Of a stretch of DNA of 64,000 nt, positions 1 to 8,759 are shown one piece after another. The DNA comes from Burkholderiales bacterium (GTDB lineage: Bacteria > Pseudomonadota > Gammaproteobacteria > Burkholderiales > JAEUOS01). Location of the stretch: positions 1 through 64,000 of the forward strand of contig CANJDH010000016.1 of NCBI GenBank assembly GCA_947473125.1, in the 5' to 3' direction. Made by a program: the position numbers and the translations under genes. Each line of letters begins with the position of its first letter. Position 1 is the first letter of the stretch. The notes under the pieces are model-generated. The model was not told the origin of the DNA and did not search any database. It saw only the letters and a program-made list of their open reading frames with translations.

Positions 1-1831
1 CGGCGCCCGCGAACCGGGCAAGCTCGGGCCGCGGCACCGCGGCACCCGCGCCCAGGCGCAGCGCGAGGATCTCGACCTCGCATTCCGGATTGGCGTGGCC
101 GAAGCGGCGCTGGTAGTGCGCATCAAAATCGGCGCGAAACTGCGCCGCTGCGCCGCGGCGCAGGTACGGTACGCGCACCGTGTGAGTCTGGCCGCGATAG
201 CGTGCGTCGAGCCAGTGCTCGAAGTGCAGGGGCACGTCGCCCAGTTCCTGCTGCATGGTGCTGCGCGAGGATGCCTCGAGTTCGTCGAATGCGGCTTCGA
301 TGTCGGCCAGCGCAGCATCGCTCAGACCGGTGAGCTGGGTGCGCGCCAGGTCGACGCGCGCCCCCGCAATGAGCATGCCCAAGGTCGAGAAATTACCGGG
401 ATGCGGCGGCACCACCACCCGCGGGATGCGCAGGCTGCGTGCCAGGATTGAGCCGAACAGCGGCCCGCCGCCGCCGAACACGAAGAGCGTGAACTCGCGT
501 GCATCAAGGCCGCGCTCGATGGTGATTTCCTTGATGGCCCCGGCCATCGTCGCCGTTGCGAGATCGAGGATGCCTTGCGCGGCAATGTCAGTGGCATCGG
601 GCCCGGCATAGCCTAGAGGCTCGGCAATCCGTTCGCGCACGGCCCGCGCCGCAGCGGCAATGTCCAGCGCGAGCTTGCCTTGCATGAACGTGTTCGATCC
701 GATCCGTCCCAGCACCAGGTTGGCATCAGTCACCGTCGGCTCGGTGCCACCGCGCCCGAACGCGACCGGACCCGGCTCCGAGCCGGCACTGCGCGGACCG
801 ACGCTCATGCGCCCGACCGCATCGACCGATGCGATCGAGCCGCCGCCGGCCCCGACCTCGACGATGTCGAGTACCGACGTCTTGAGCGGAAAGCCGCGTT
901 CGTACCCGCCAACGTAATAAATCGGCTGCACGTCAAACTGGCCGTCCTGCACCAGTGCGCACTTGGCTGTGGTGCCGCCCATATCAAACGCGATGAGCCG
1001 CGGCATGCCCAGCGCCTCGGCGTAGGCGGCCGCACCGATGCAGCCGCCGATCGGCCCGGATTCGACCAGCGCCACCGGCTGCTCGATGGCGCGCTGCACC
1101 GACAGCACACCGCCGTTCGACCCCATCATGTAGAAACTGCCGCCGAAGCCGCGTTCGCGTAAACGTTTGTCGAAATCGCCGATGTACGACTGCATGCGCG
1201 CGCCCACGTAGGCATTGGCCGACGCGGTCGAGGCGCGTTCGTATTCGAACCACTCGCGCGTCAGCGCCGTGCCGCACGTGACATATACCCCGGGCAGGCG
1301 CGCCGCCAGCAGCGCCACGGCGCGTTCCTCATGCGCCGGGTTGGCGTAGGCATTGAGAAACGACACGGCGACCGCCTCAACCTGCAGCCCCGCAAGCCGC
1401 TGCGCCAAGGCGTCGAGGCCGGACTCATCAAGGGGTATCAGCACCCGGCCCTTGGCATCCATGCGCTCGTCAATGTCGAATCGTAGCGAGCGCGGTACCA
1501 ATGGGGGATCGCGCCGGTAGTCCACCTTGAACGGCACCGGCCGGTTGCCACGCGCGATTTCGACCAGGTCACGAAAACCCCGCGTCGCGACCAGTGCGGT
1601 TCTGGCGCCGGTACGCTGCAGGAAGCTGTTGATGACGTGCGTGGTGCCGTGCTTGAAAAGCAGCGCCTGCGCGAGGTCGAGCCGGGTGTTCTCCAGGCCT
1701 TCAAGCACGCCATCCACCAGGTTGGTGTAGTTGGTCAGCGTCTTCCCATAAGATACTTCGCCGCTGGTCGCATCGTAGACCGCGACATCGGTAAAGGTGC
1801 CGCCGGTATCGGCGGCTACCATGTAACGCAT
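1..1831 (-). CDS. hyuA: Hydantoinase/oxoprolinase subunit A (partial, C-terminus beyond window)
   Basis: An open frame runs from an ATG at 1831 off the left edge; about 610 codons are visible. The N-terminus carries the family hallmark ADTGGTFTD, an actin/HSP70-like ATP-binding loop of HyuA/5-oxoprolinase subunits, and the last visible residues match the end of the family's core. With a usual length near 690 residues, roughly 80 are probably missing. Members hydrolyse hydantoins, 5-oxoproline or related cyclic amides (or carboxylate ketones) with ATP, normally together with a HyuB subunit, which would lie to the left. The class II aldolase and cytochrome c upstream are on the same strand with short gaps, so a catabolic operon is likely. 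The substrate cannot be told from the sequence. Confidence 0.85.
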   Translation of the reverse strand, partial: MRYMVAADTGGTFTDVAVYDATSGEVSYGKTLTNYTNLVDGVLEGLENTRLDLAQALLFKHGTTHVINSFLQRTGARTALVATRGFRDLVEIARGNRPVPFKVDYRRDPPLVPRSLRFDIDERMDAKGRVLIPLDESGLDALAQRLAGLQVEAVAVSFLNAYANPAHEERAVALLAARLPGVYVTCGTALTREWFEYERASTASANAYVGARMQSYIGDFDKRLRERGFGGSFYMMGSNGGVLSVQRAIEQPVALVESGPIGGCIGAAAYAEALGMPRLIAFDMGGTTAKCALVQDGQFDVQPIYYVGGYERGFPLKTSVLDIVEVGAGGGSIASVDAVGRMSVGPRSAGSEPGPVAFGRGGTEPTVTDANLVLGRIGSNTFMQGKLALDIAAAARAVRERIAEPLGYAGPDATDIAAQGILDLATATMAGAIKEITIERGLDAREFTLFVFGGGGPLFGSILARSLRIPRVVVPPHPGNFSTLGMLIAGARVDLARTQLTGLSDAALADIEAAFDELEASSRSTMQQELGDVPLHFEHWLDARYRGQTHTVRVPYLRRGAAAQFRADFDAHYQRRFGHANPECEVEILALRLGAGAAVPRPELARFAGA

Positions 1832-1881
1832 GATTCTGGCTCCTTCGCGGCTTCGACCGCTGCGGTTTGCGCGGTATTGGC

Positions 1882-2589
1882 TCAGTGGCCGAGCGCCTTC
1901 TTCTTCCACATCAGCCACGGCCGCTCGAGCACGCCGCGGTTGGTGGCTTCGGCGAGCGCCGCCTCTTCCTCGTCGAGGTAGGTGACCGTGCCGCCCAGGC
2001 CGATGGCGCGCTGCTGCATCGACGCGTTGAGCTCGGTGTAGATCGCGCGGTAAATCACCTCGGGCACCGAGCCTCCCACCGCGACGAAACCGTGGCCGCG
2101 CATCAGGGCCACGCCGCGCGCGCCCAGCGTCGCCGCGAGTGCGGCGCCCTGCGCGGCATTGCGCACCAGCATGTCGGTGCAGCCAAAGTGGTCGCGAATG
2201 TCGAACACCTCGGTCTCGCCACGCAGGAAGCCGCTCATGTGGTAAATCGGCCGCAGCTTGATCGACGATGCCGCGAACGGGATGACCGAGGGCGAATGGC
2301 TGTGCACCACCGCCATCACGTCGGGCCGCGCCTTGTAGATCTCGCCGTGGATGAAGCGCTCCAGATAGGGCCGGCGCGCATCGCCGTTCTGCACGTTGCT
2401 GTCGAGGTCGTAGAGCATCACGTCGTCAGCTGTGACCAACTCCGGCGCCAGCGAACGCGACAGGAAGTAGCGCCCCGGCTCGGACGGATGGCGCGCGCTC
2501 ACATGGCCGAAGCCGTCGAGCACGCCCTGTTGCGCAAGGATGCGGTTGCCCGCCACCACGTCTTCGATCAGGGCCGCAACATCAGTCAT
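1882..2589 (-). CDS. Class II aldolase/adducin family protein
   Basis: A 235-residue cytoplasmic protein with the class II (zinc-dependent) aldolase fold. The metal site is visible as His96-x-His98 (in VVHSHSP) and His166 (in MRGHGF), with Glu83 as a likely acid/base residue. Family members cleave sugar phosphates (fuculose-1-P, ribulose-5-P epimerisation) or act as decarboxylases/aldolases on small hydroxyacids; length and motifs do not decide among these. It lies 50 nt upstream of hyuA and 11 nt downstream of the diheme cytochrome on the same strand, so the three are probably co-transcribed. The true substrate is unknown. Confidence 0.85.
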   Translation of the reverse strand: MTDVAALIEDVVAGNRILAQQGVLDGFGHVSARHPSEPGRYFLSRSLAPELVTADDVMLYDLDSNVQNGDARRPYLERFIHGEIYKARPDVMAVVHSHSPSVIPFAASSIKLRPIYHMSGFLRGETEVFDIRDHFGCTDMLVRNAAQGAALAATLGARGVALMRGHGFVAVGGSVPEVIYRAIYTELNASMQQRAIGLGGTVTYLDEEEAALAEATNRGVLERPWLMWKKKALGH

Positions 2590-2600
2590 GCAATCTTCCT

Positions 2601-3461
2601 TTACTTGGGAGGCAGCGAGCGCAGGTACGCGACGATCGCGTCCAGGTCGGCCGGTTTGATCTTCGCGTAGTACGGCACTGCCATCGGCGGCTTGAGCTTC
2701 GAGCCGTCGGGGCGCACGCCGGTGGTGATCACCTTCTTGAGATCGGCATCAGAGTAGCGCGCCAGACCCGTAGGCGTGATGTTGGTCGAGACACTGGTGC
2801 CCCACGGGCCGTGAAAGGAGATGCCGCCCATGCCAAGCTTGCCTTCGAAATCCGGTGCGCCGTTGGCGCCGGGTGCGGAGTGGCACTCAATGCAATGGCC
2901 GGCAGGCCCGGCAAGGTAGCGGCCATAGGCAAGCTTGTCCTTTTGCGACACGTCGGCAACCTTGCCGACCGGCGGCCCGTAGGTCGGCGGCAGGGGCATG
3001 CGGTACTCCGACTTGGCAACCTGGTTCTTCACCGGCTTGGCGGCGCGCAGGTAGGCAACGATCGCCTTGACGTCGTTGTCCGACATGCTGCGATACAGCG
3101 CAATCGGCATCGGCGGCCCGATGATGCTGCCCCTGGGATCACCAGCCGGGCGCTTGCCCTCGCGGATCGCGGCAATGATCTGGGCATCGCTCCACTTGCC
3201 GATACCGGTTTCCTTGTCCATGGTGATGTTCGAGGTATAGGCCGTGAATGGCTTGTCCTCGATCTTGAGCCCGCCCGCCAGTTCCATGCCGGGCAACGGC
3301 CCGTTCGGCCCCTGCGGCGTGTGACAGTTGCCGCAGGCCACCACCGACTGCATCAGGTAGCGGCCGCGCTCGAGGCGCGATTCAGCTTGCGCCGAGGCGG
3401 CGGCCATGGCCCCAAGAACCAGTCCCAGTGCGGCCCGCAGGCCGAAGCTAGATAGATTCAC
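2601..3461 (-). CDS. Diheme c-type cytochrome, periplasmic
   Basis: A 286-residue exported electron carrier with two class I cytochrome c domains. Heme sites are CGNCH (Cys43/Cys46/His47) and CIECH (Cys190/Cys193/His194), each followed by a Met-containing stretch that can supply the sixth ligand. The N-terminus is a typical Sec signal peptide ending in AQA. I chose the GTG at 3461 because a strong GGGGGGAG ribosome site sits 8 nt before it; an in-frame ATG at 3491 would put ten odd residues before the signal peptide. Such subunits often pass electrons from membrane or periplasmic dehydrogenases (alcohol, aldehyde, nicotinate-type) to the oxidase. No partner dehydrogenase is visible in the window. 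Confidence 0.9.
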   Translation of the reverse strand: MNLSSFGLRAALGLVLGAMAAASAQAESRLERGRYLMQSVVACGNCHTPQGPNGPLPGMELAGGLKIEDKPFTAYTSNITMDKETGIGKWSDAQIIAAIREGKRPAGDPRGSIIGPPMPIALYRSMSDNDVKAIVAYLRAAKPVKNQVAKSEYRMPLPPTYGPPVGKVADVSQKDKLAYGRYLAGPAGHCIECHSAPGANGAPDFEGKLGMGGISFHGPWGTSVSTNITPTGLARYSDADLKKVITTGVRPDGSKLKPPMAVPYYAKIKPADLDAIVAYLRSLPPK

Positions 3462-3492
3462 GTGTTGTCTCCCCCCGAAGAATGTTTGCATT

Positions 3493-3508
3493 GCAGCCGG
3501 CCGGCTGC
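3493..3508. repeat. 16-nt perfect palindrome upstream of cytochrome c gene
   Basis: GCAGCCGGCCGGCTGC is a perfect inverted repeat centred about 40 nt upstream of the GTG start of the cytochrome gene. On the minus strand it is preceded by ATGGTGG, resembling the head of REP-type repeats. It could be a regulator site, a leader hairpin or an isolated REP-like element; nothing seen here decides between these. Confidence 0.45.
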
Positions 3509-3613
3509 CACCATTAAATCAATCCCCGCGACCGCGCCGTTGATTTTGCCCGAATCCGGCACGAGCGGGCATCCATCCGGCGACGGCAACGCCCCCAGCC
3601 CCCGTGGCTCCGA

Positions 3614-4594
3614 TCAGTCGAGCGAAAGGTTGGCATCGCGTGCGACGGCGCGCCAGTTCTCGAAATCTTTTTTCACGTAGGCGTCAAAGGTTTTGGCGTC
3701 GGTTTCGATCATCTCGACACCAAGTGCGGCGAAGCGCTCGCGCACCGCCGGTTGCGCCAGCACCCGCGCCAGCGCCGCACCGAGCTTGTCGAGCACCGGG
3801 CGCGGCGTGCCGGCCGGCGCAAACAGGCCGGTGAAGGTGGAGACGTCGTAATCGGTGAGACCCAGCTCGGCCAGGGTCGGCACATCGGGCATCAGGGCTG
3901 AACGCTTTTTCGTGGTCACTGCCAGCGCGCGGACCCGCCCCTCCTTGATGTGCTGCATCGACGCCGTCAACTGGTCCATCATGGTCTCGACCTGGCCGCC
4001 CACCACGTCAATCAACGCCGGGCCGGAGCCCTTGTACGGTACGTGCAGCAGCTTTAGGCCGCTTTGCTTCATCAACAGTTCGATCGCCAGGTGGTTCGAC
4101 GTACCGGTACCGGCCGATGCCACCGACACCCTGCCCGGCCGCGCCTGTGCCTGCGCGGCGAACTCGCGATAGCTGGCGACCGGCGTGCGTGCCGAGGCCG
4201 TCAGCACGATCGGCACCGCCTGGATCGGCCCGACCGTGGCCAGGTCGCGCGTCGGGTCATACGGCGGATTCCTGGTGGTCGCGGGCGCCACCGAGATAGT
4301 GCTCGAAGAACCCAGCACCAGTGTGTATCCATCCGCGGGCCCCTTGATCACCTGCGCGGTCGCCACCATGCCGCCGCCGCCCGGCCGATTCTCTACCACC
4401 ACCTGCTGCCCGAGGATGTCGGACAGTGGCTGTGCGATGGTGCGCGCGGTGATATCTACGTTGCCACCCGGCGCAAACGGCACGACGATGCGGATCAGCC
4501 GCGACGGAAACTCCTGCGCGATCGCAGCAGTAGATGGCAACAAGGCGCCCGCAACAAGCATCGCGCCGCCCACGCATTTGTATATCGCCTTCAT
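3614..4594 (-). CDS. Bug/TctC-type extracytoplasmic substrate-binding protein
   Basis: A 326-residue periplasmic receptor of the tripartite tricarboxylate transporter (TTT) family. The start at 4594 (MKAIYK) has an AGGAG site 8 nt upstream; an ATG 15 nt further out lacks proper spacing. A signal peptide ends at AIA-QEFP. Family hallmarks follow: PFAPGGNVD near residue 45, ENRPGGGG and ADGYTL. Bug proteins bind small organic acids or amides, but no TctA/TctB partner is nearby, so this is one of the orphan receptors typical of Burkholderiales. Ligand unknown. It is followed on the same strand by the cytochrome/aldolase/HyuA genes after a 150-nt gap. Confidence 0.9.
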   Translation of the reverse strand: MKAIYKCVGGAMLVAGALLPSTAAIAQEFPSRLIRIVVPFAPGGNVDITARTIAQPLSDILGQQVVVENRPGGGGMVATAQVIKGPADGYTLVLGSSSTISVAPATTRNPPYDPTRDLATVGPIQAVPIVLTASARTPVASYREFAAQAQARPGRVSVASAGTGTSNHLAIELLMKQSGLKLLHVPYKGSGPALIDVVGGQVETMMDQLTASMQHIKEGRVRALAVTTKKRSALMPDVPTLAELGLTDYDVSTFTGLFAPAGTPRPVLDKLGAALARVLAQPAVRERFAALGVEMIETDAKTFDAYVKKDFENWRAVARDANLSLD

Positions 4595-4648
4595 TGTGTG
4601 TCTCCTCATGCTCCGGTTTTATTGTGATGGGGCGTCAACCCGACTTGC

Positions 4649-5641
4649 TCAGTCCGACGTGAGCCTGGATTCTTTCACTAGCCGCACCCAGAATTTCGCA
4701 TCCTCCACAAGGAACGCGGCGAACTCCTCGGGCGACTTAGACATCGCCGTCTCGGTGCCCTCGCGCGCGAACGCCTTGGCGACCTCCGGCAATTGCACCG
4801 CAGCGATCGCGGCCTCATGGATGCGCTTGATGATCGCGGGCGGCGTGCCGACGGGCACGAAAATGCCATACCAGAACGACATTTCGTAATCAGGCAATCC
4901 CGCCTCCACCATGCCTGGCAGGTCCGGCACCAGCGGTGAGCGGTTGCGCGCGGTGATGCCCAGTGCCTTGAGGCGTCCGGCTTGGACCAGCGGCAACACC
5001 GACGGCGGCGTACCGAAGGTCATTTGGGTATCGCCTGCCACTACCGACTGCACCGCCGGGCCGCCGCCCTTGAAGGGCACGTGCACCATGTCGACGCCGG
5101 CCAGACGCGCAAACAGCACACCCGACAGATGCGGCGCCGAGCCGTTGCCCGACGACGCGAAATTGAATTTGCCCGGCGCCTTCCTTACCGCGGCAACCAG
5201 TTCGCGCATGTTGTTGACACCAAGGTTGGTGTTAACGGCGATCACCAGAGGTGATGACGACACCTTGGTAACCGGCGCAAGGTCGCGCGCGCTATAGCCG
5301 AGCTTGGGGTTGACCGCCGGATTGACCGAGATGCTGCTCGGGCTGGCGATGAGCAGGGTATAGCCGTCAGCCGGCGCCTTGGAGACGTGCTCCGCCGCGA
5401 TCGACGAGCCGGCGCCCGCACGGTTTTCCACCAGCACTGGCTGCCCCAGTGCGCGTCCCATCGGTTCGGCCAACACGCGCGCCACATAATCGGCAGCGCC
5501 GCCGGGCGCGAAACCGATCACCAGACGAATCGGTTTACCCGGATACGGAGCCTGCGCAACAGCGAGAAATGAAGCACAGGCGAACGTCAGCGCCGCGACG
5601 GCTTGCGGCACTTTCAGGAGGAACCAGGGTCGGTTTTTCAT
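4649..5641 (-). CDS. Bug/TctC-type extracytoplasmic substrate-binding protein
   Basis: A second 330-residue TTT receptor, 54 nt upstream of the previous one and on the same strand. The start at 5641 (MKNRPWF) opens a signal peptide ending AVAQAPYPG; the frame stays open upstream, but that part is not protein-like. Motifs GFAPGGAADYVAR, ENRAGAGS and ADGYTL are present, with the usual two-domain venus-flytrap length. The two neighbouring Bug genes may be an old tandem duplication, though they have diverged clearly in sequence. Ligand unknown. Confidence 0.9.
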   Translation of the reverse strand: MKNRPWFLLKVPQAVAALTFACASFLAVAQAPYPGKPIRLVIGFAPGGAADYVARVLAEPMGRALGQPVLVENRAGAGSSIAAEHVSKAPADGYTLLIASPSSISVNPAVNPKLGYSARDLAPVTKVSSSPLVIAVNTNLGVNNMRELVAAVRKAPGKFNFASSGNGSAPHLSGVLFARLAGVDMVHVPFKGGGPAVQSVVAGDTQMTFGTPPSVLPLVQAGRLKALGITARNRSPLVPDLPGMVEAGLPDYEMSFWYGIFVPVGTPPAIIKRIHEAAIAAVQLPEVAKAFAREGTETAMSKSPEEFAAFLVEDAKFWVRLVKESRLTSD

Positions 5642-5741
5642 GGCCGGCGAAGTGTGCCACCAAATGCAATCGCGCGCCGCCGGCACAAGGACGGGGCGCG
5701 CGAGGCAATGCGCCGGTCGGCGGGTTTTTCCCGCCGCAAGC

Positions 5742-6695
5742 CTACTCCTGCTGAATACCTGCGAGCACCCAGCTGGCACGGGCCGAAGCCGGCTTTTCGA
5801 GGTTCCACACCTCGGTGAAGGGCTCGGCGGGTCCGCCGACGGTCTCGCGGATCATGCCCGACAGACGTACGCTGGCCAGCGTTTTCTCGCCCTGCTCTTC
5901 GACTCCCAGCAATTCGGCGTTGAGCGACACCACGTCGGTCTGGTTGTGCGCGTCACCGCGCGCCACCAGGTCAAGCTTGACTTCGGCATACATCTCGGGG
6001 GTGGTGAAGGTGCGGATATCGCTTTCATTGCGCGTATCCCAAGCCGCTTGCAGGCGCACGAAATACATCTTGGCAATATGCAGGAAGTCCTCGGTATCGA
6101 ACCCGGCCGGAATCGTCCAGGTACCGCCGCCAGCCACTGCCGGAGCCAAGCCAGCGCCAGCCGCTACGATGCCACCGGCTAAAGGAGCTGCGGGGGTAAA
6201 GGCATTGCTGTCGGACGGAGCGTTGCTGTTGAATGCCGCGCCCGGCGCAGCCCCTGCGAAGGCCGGTTGCCCGAAGTTTGCGCCAGTCGCCGGCGCATTC
6301 TTGTTTTTCCACATGCGCCAGAGGAACAGGGCACCCAGGGCCAGCGCACCGATCAGCAGGAACGAACCGAGCATCTCGCCCATCGCCGCGCCCATGCCGA
6401 AGTGCGACAACAGCGCAGCGATGCCGAGGCCCGCGGCGATGCCGGCCAGTGGGCCGAGCCATTTGTTGCGTGCCGGAGCCGGTGCCGCTGCGGGAGCGGC
6501 GGGGGTCGCCGGTGCCGCTTTCGGGGCTTCCTTGGGGGCGGCCGGGGCCTGCTTCTGGGTCACGTTGGATGACTGCTTGCCGACCGACTTGCCGCCGCCC
6601 ATGCGCGCTGCATCGGCGACTTGGGGCGCCAGCGTGACGCCGGCAAATGCGACGAACGCCAAGCCAAGCAATCCGCGTTTCAGGGTCAATTTCAT
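5742..6695 (-). CDS. Tim44-like domain membrane protein
   Basis: A 317-residue exported protein. It has a signal peptide ending near VADA, a low-complexity Ala/Pro/Lys linker (about residues 45-80), two hydrophobic segments (about 83-102 and 108-128) and a C-terminal Tim44-like domain (about residues 195-315) with the motif DTEDFLHIAKMYFVRLQ. Tim44-like domains are lipid- and protein-interaction modules; bacterial members are inner-membrane or periplasmic proteins of uncertain role. It stands alone between a Bug receptor and a methyltransferase on the same strand, with about 100 nt on each side. Confidence 0.85.
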   Translation of the reverse strand: MKLTLKRGLLGLAFVAFAGVTLAPQVADAARMGGGKSVGKQSSNVTQKQAPAAPKEAPKAAPATPAAPAAAPAPARNKWLGPLAGIAAGLGIAALLSHFGMGAAMGEMLGSFLLIGALALGALFLWRMWKNKNAPATGANFGQPAFAGAAPGAAFNSNAPSDSNAFTPAAPLAGGIVAAGAGLAPAVAGGGTWTIPAGFDTEDFLHIAKMYFVRLQAAWDTRNESDIRTFTTPEMYAEVKLDLVARGDAHNQTDVVSLNAELLGVEEQGEKTLASVRLSGMIRETVGGPAEPFTEVWNLEKPASARASWVLAGIQQE

Positions 6696-6803
6696 GTGTG
6701 TCGTCTCCGGTATGTCTGGTTATGTTTGCACTACGTGGGGCGAGCTTACCTGCATTGCAAGGGTTGCGCGCGTGCCGCGAGCCCAAATCGGCCAAAATTT
6801 CCA

Positions 6804-7649
6804 CTATTTTCGTTTCCGTGCGATGAAACGCGCCCCGCCGAGAACCCCTTGTTCGTATAGGGATACAAAAAAAGCATAGGCATCATCGTATTTGCGATAT
6901 CCGGCTTCGCCGAACTTCGCCACGGTCGAGGGTTTCATGCTGCGGTACATCGCGTGGCGTTGCTGCAAAATGCCGGTCCATTCGCGGCCAAGGTCGGTGC
7001 AACGCTCGATGGTGCAGCCATTGGCTTCAAGCAGCGCCGCATAGCCTTCGATGCTTTCGATCTGGGTAAAGGTCATGCCGTCGAACAGGCGCTGCGCCAC
7101 CTCCTGCGTCAGCGGCGCGGCGCGCATGATGTCGGTAAAGGCCACCACGCCGTGCGGTTTGACCACGCGCGCCACTTGCGCCACCAGGCGCGGCTTGTCG
7201 GGAATGTGCGCCCACGCCTCCTGGGCCATCACCACATCAAAGCTGGCATCGGCAAACGGCATCTCGAGCGCATTGCCGTGGTGAAACCCCACAAGCTTGT
7301 CAAGGTGCACCATGCGCGTCAGGCGTGTGGCGCCGGCACAACGACTCTCGGTGAGGTCGACGCCGGTGACGTGGCAGCCGATGCTGTGCGGAAGGTAGCG
7401 CGCCGGGCCGCCCATGCCACTGCAGACGTCGAGCACATTGTGGCGGTTGGTAATGCCGGCTTCGCGCATCAGGCTTTCGAGCGCCGCGATGCCGCCGTAG
7501 TGGTCCTGGTCAAATGCCTTGAGGTCGTTCTCGGTGGCGCGCGCTGGGTCGATGCCCTTGTCCTCGAGGGCTTTGAGAATCTGCTCTTCGTTGATCGGAT
7601 GGTTCTGGTAGAACCGGGTGACGTTGTCGAGTTCTCGCTGGTGAGCCAT
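6804..7649 (-). CDS. Class I SAM-dependent methyltransferase
   Basis: A 281-residue cytoplasmic methyltransferase. Motif I is LDVCSGMGGPARYL, followed by the acidic residue of TGVDLTE, then GNALEMPFADASFD and the post-motif AWAHIPDK, a pattern of UbiE-like and sarcosine/dimethylglycine-type N-methyltransferases. The ATG at 7649 begins a helix-rich region (VTRFYQNHPINEEQILKALE) seen in several small-molecule methyltransferases; the longer upstream open frame has no protein character. It is divergent from the GntR gene with a 250-nt gap between them. Substrate unknown. Confidence 0.8.
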   Translation of the reverse strand: MAHQRELDNVTRFYQNHPINEEQILKALEDKGIDPARATENDLKAFDQDHYGGIAALESLMREAGITNRHNVLDVCSGMGGPARYLPHSIGCHVTGVDLTESRCAGATRLTRMVHLDKLVGFHHGNALEMPFADASFDVVMAQEAWAHIPDKPRLVAQVARVVKPHGVVAFTDIMRAAPLTQEVAQRLFDGMTFTQIESIEGYAALLEANGCTIERCTDLGREWTGILQQRHAMYRSMKPSTVAKFGEAGYRKYDDAYAFFVSLYEQGVLGGARFIARKRK

Positions 7650-7813
7650 AAGGGCGCGTATCTCCGGGTTCACGATATGCCAAGTTACTGGAGGCAGGCA
7701 AACATGTAGCGTACTTTGGGGAGGGCAAGTCGGCCAAGCGAATCGCGCCCCACCCGGCAATGGTATCGGCGTGGGCACGACGCCGCAATCCGGCCCGCAC
7801 GGCCGCCCGGCCC

Positions 7814-7852
7814 TTGACCCGTGAACCGGAACTCTGTACATTGTACTTATAA
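7814..7852 (+). promoter_or_regulatory. Putative gntR promoter with overlapping operator palindrome
   Basis: TTGACC (7814-7819) and TACATT (7837-7842) with a 17-nt spacer form a plausible sigma-70 promoter 60 nt before the GntR gene. The perfect palindrome GTACA-T-TGTAC (7836-7846) overlaps the -10 box, as expected of an autorepressor operator for a GntR/HutC protein. A second -10-like TTATAA follows at 7847. The rest of the 7650-7901 gap shows nothing clear. Confidence 0.45.
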
Positions 7853-7901
7853 GCAGACAACTTTGTGACGGCAACAGAGCGCGCCACGTCAATGGCGCCA
7901 G

Positions 7902-8693
7902 ATGCAAATCATGATTCCCGCGATAGATCGAAATTCTCCGCTCCCCCTTTATGCGCAGGTCAAGCGCCGCCTGAAGGCGAAAATCCTGTCGTGGCCGAGC
8001 GAGAGCGACCGCTTCCACACGGAGCAGGCCCTCTGCAAGATTTATTCCGTCAGCCGCGCCACGATCCGTCAGGCTGTCGCTGAGCTGGAAGATGAGGGCC
8101 TACTCAAACGCCGGCAAGGCTCCGGCACCCATGTCAACCGGGGCAAGATCGACGAATCGTTCTCTCCGTTGATGAATTTCTCCGACCAGTGGGCGCAGAG
8201 TGGCCGCTCCCTCAAGGTCGAGCTGCTGCAGCTCGAGCGTGCTGCGGCTTGCCCGGCAATGTTTGCCGAGACGCTCGGTCTGCAACCCGGCGAAAAGGTG
8301 CTGCGCCTCGAACGCTTCCGCCTGTCAGGATCAATGCGCATCGTATGGGATCAACGATTCATGCCGCTGTGGGTCGCCGATGGCATCCCGCGCCGCGAAC
8401 TGTCGCGGGTTTCGCTTCTTGATGCCCTGGCCAAAAGAATTGAATTTGATCGCGGCGAGAGCCAGATTGAAGCCGGACTGGCTGGCGAGGAGCACGCGGA
8501 ACGCCTGGAAGTCCTGCCGCACGATCCCGTATTGATTCGGCATCTGAAGTATTTCGCCAGCGATGGCCGTGCGGTGCTTGCCGGGGTATCAGTGTATCGC
8601 GCCGATCAGGTCCGCTACACGCTCAGTGCACCGATGCAAAGGCCCGGTGCCAATTTAAAAACAGAGATCAGGTCGAGCAGCTTTTCGGTTTGA
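7902..8693 (+). CDS. GntR-family (HutC subfamily) transcriptional regulator
   Basis: A 263-residue regulator with an N-terminal winged helix-turn-helix (about residues 10-78; LPLYAQVKRRL, FHTEQALCKIYSVSRATIRQA, LKRRQGSGTHV) and a C-terminal UTRA ligand-binding domain (about 95-240). HutC-type proteins are usually repressors released by a substrate or intermediate of the pathway they control. It is the first gene of the co-directional cluster encoding a binding protein, diiron proteins and LivHMGF, which it most likely controls. An internal Met at codon 4 is an equally good start. Confidence 0.9.
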   Translation: MQIMIPAIDRNSPLPLYAQVKRRLKAKILSWPSESDRFHTEQALCKIYSVSRATIRQAVAELEDEGLLKRRQGSGTHVNRGKIDESFSPLMNFSDQWAQSGRSLKVELLQLERAAACPAMFAETLGLQPGEKVLRLERFRLSGSMRIVWDQRFMPLWVADGIPRRELSRVSLLDALAKRIEFDRGESQIEAGLAGEEHAERLEVLPHDPVLIRHLKYFASDGRAVLAGVSVYRADQVRYTLSAPMQRPGANLKTEIRSSSFSV

Positions 8694-8759
8694 GCAGTTG
8701 TCATCGGTTTCCCCCGTTCGTATTGCCCTTTTGCTTTCACACCTTCAGGAGACGACACC

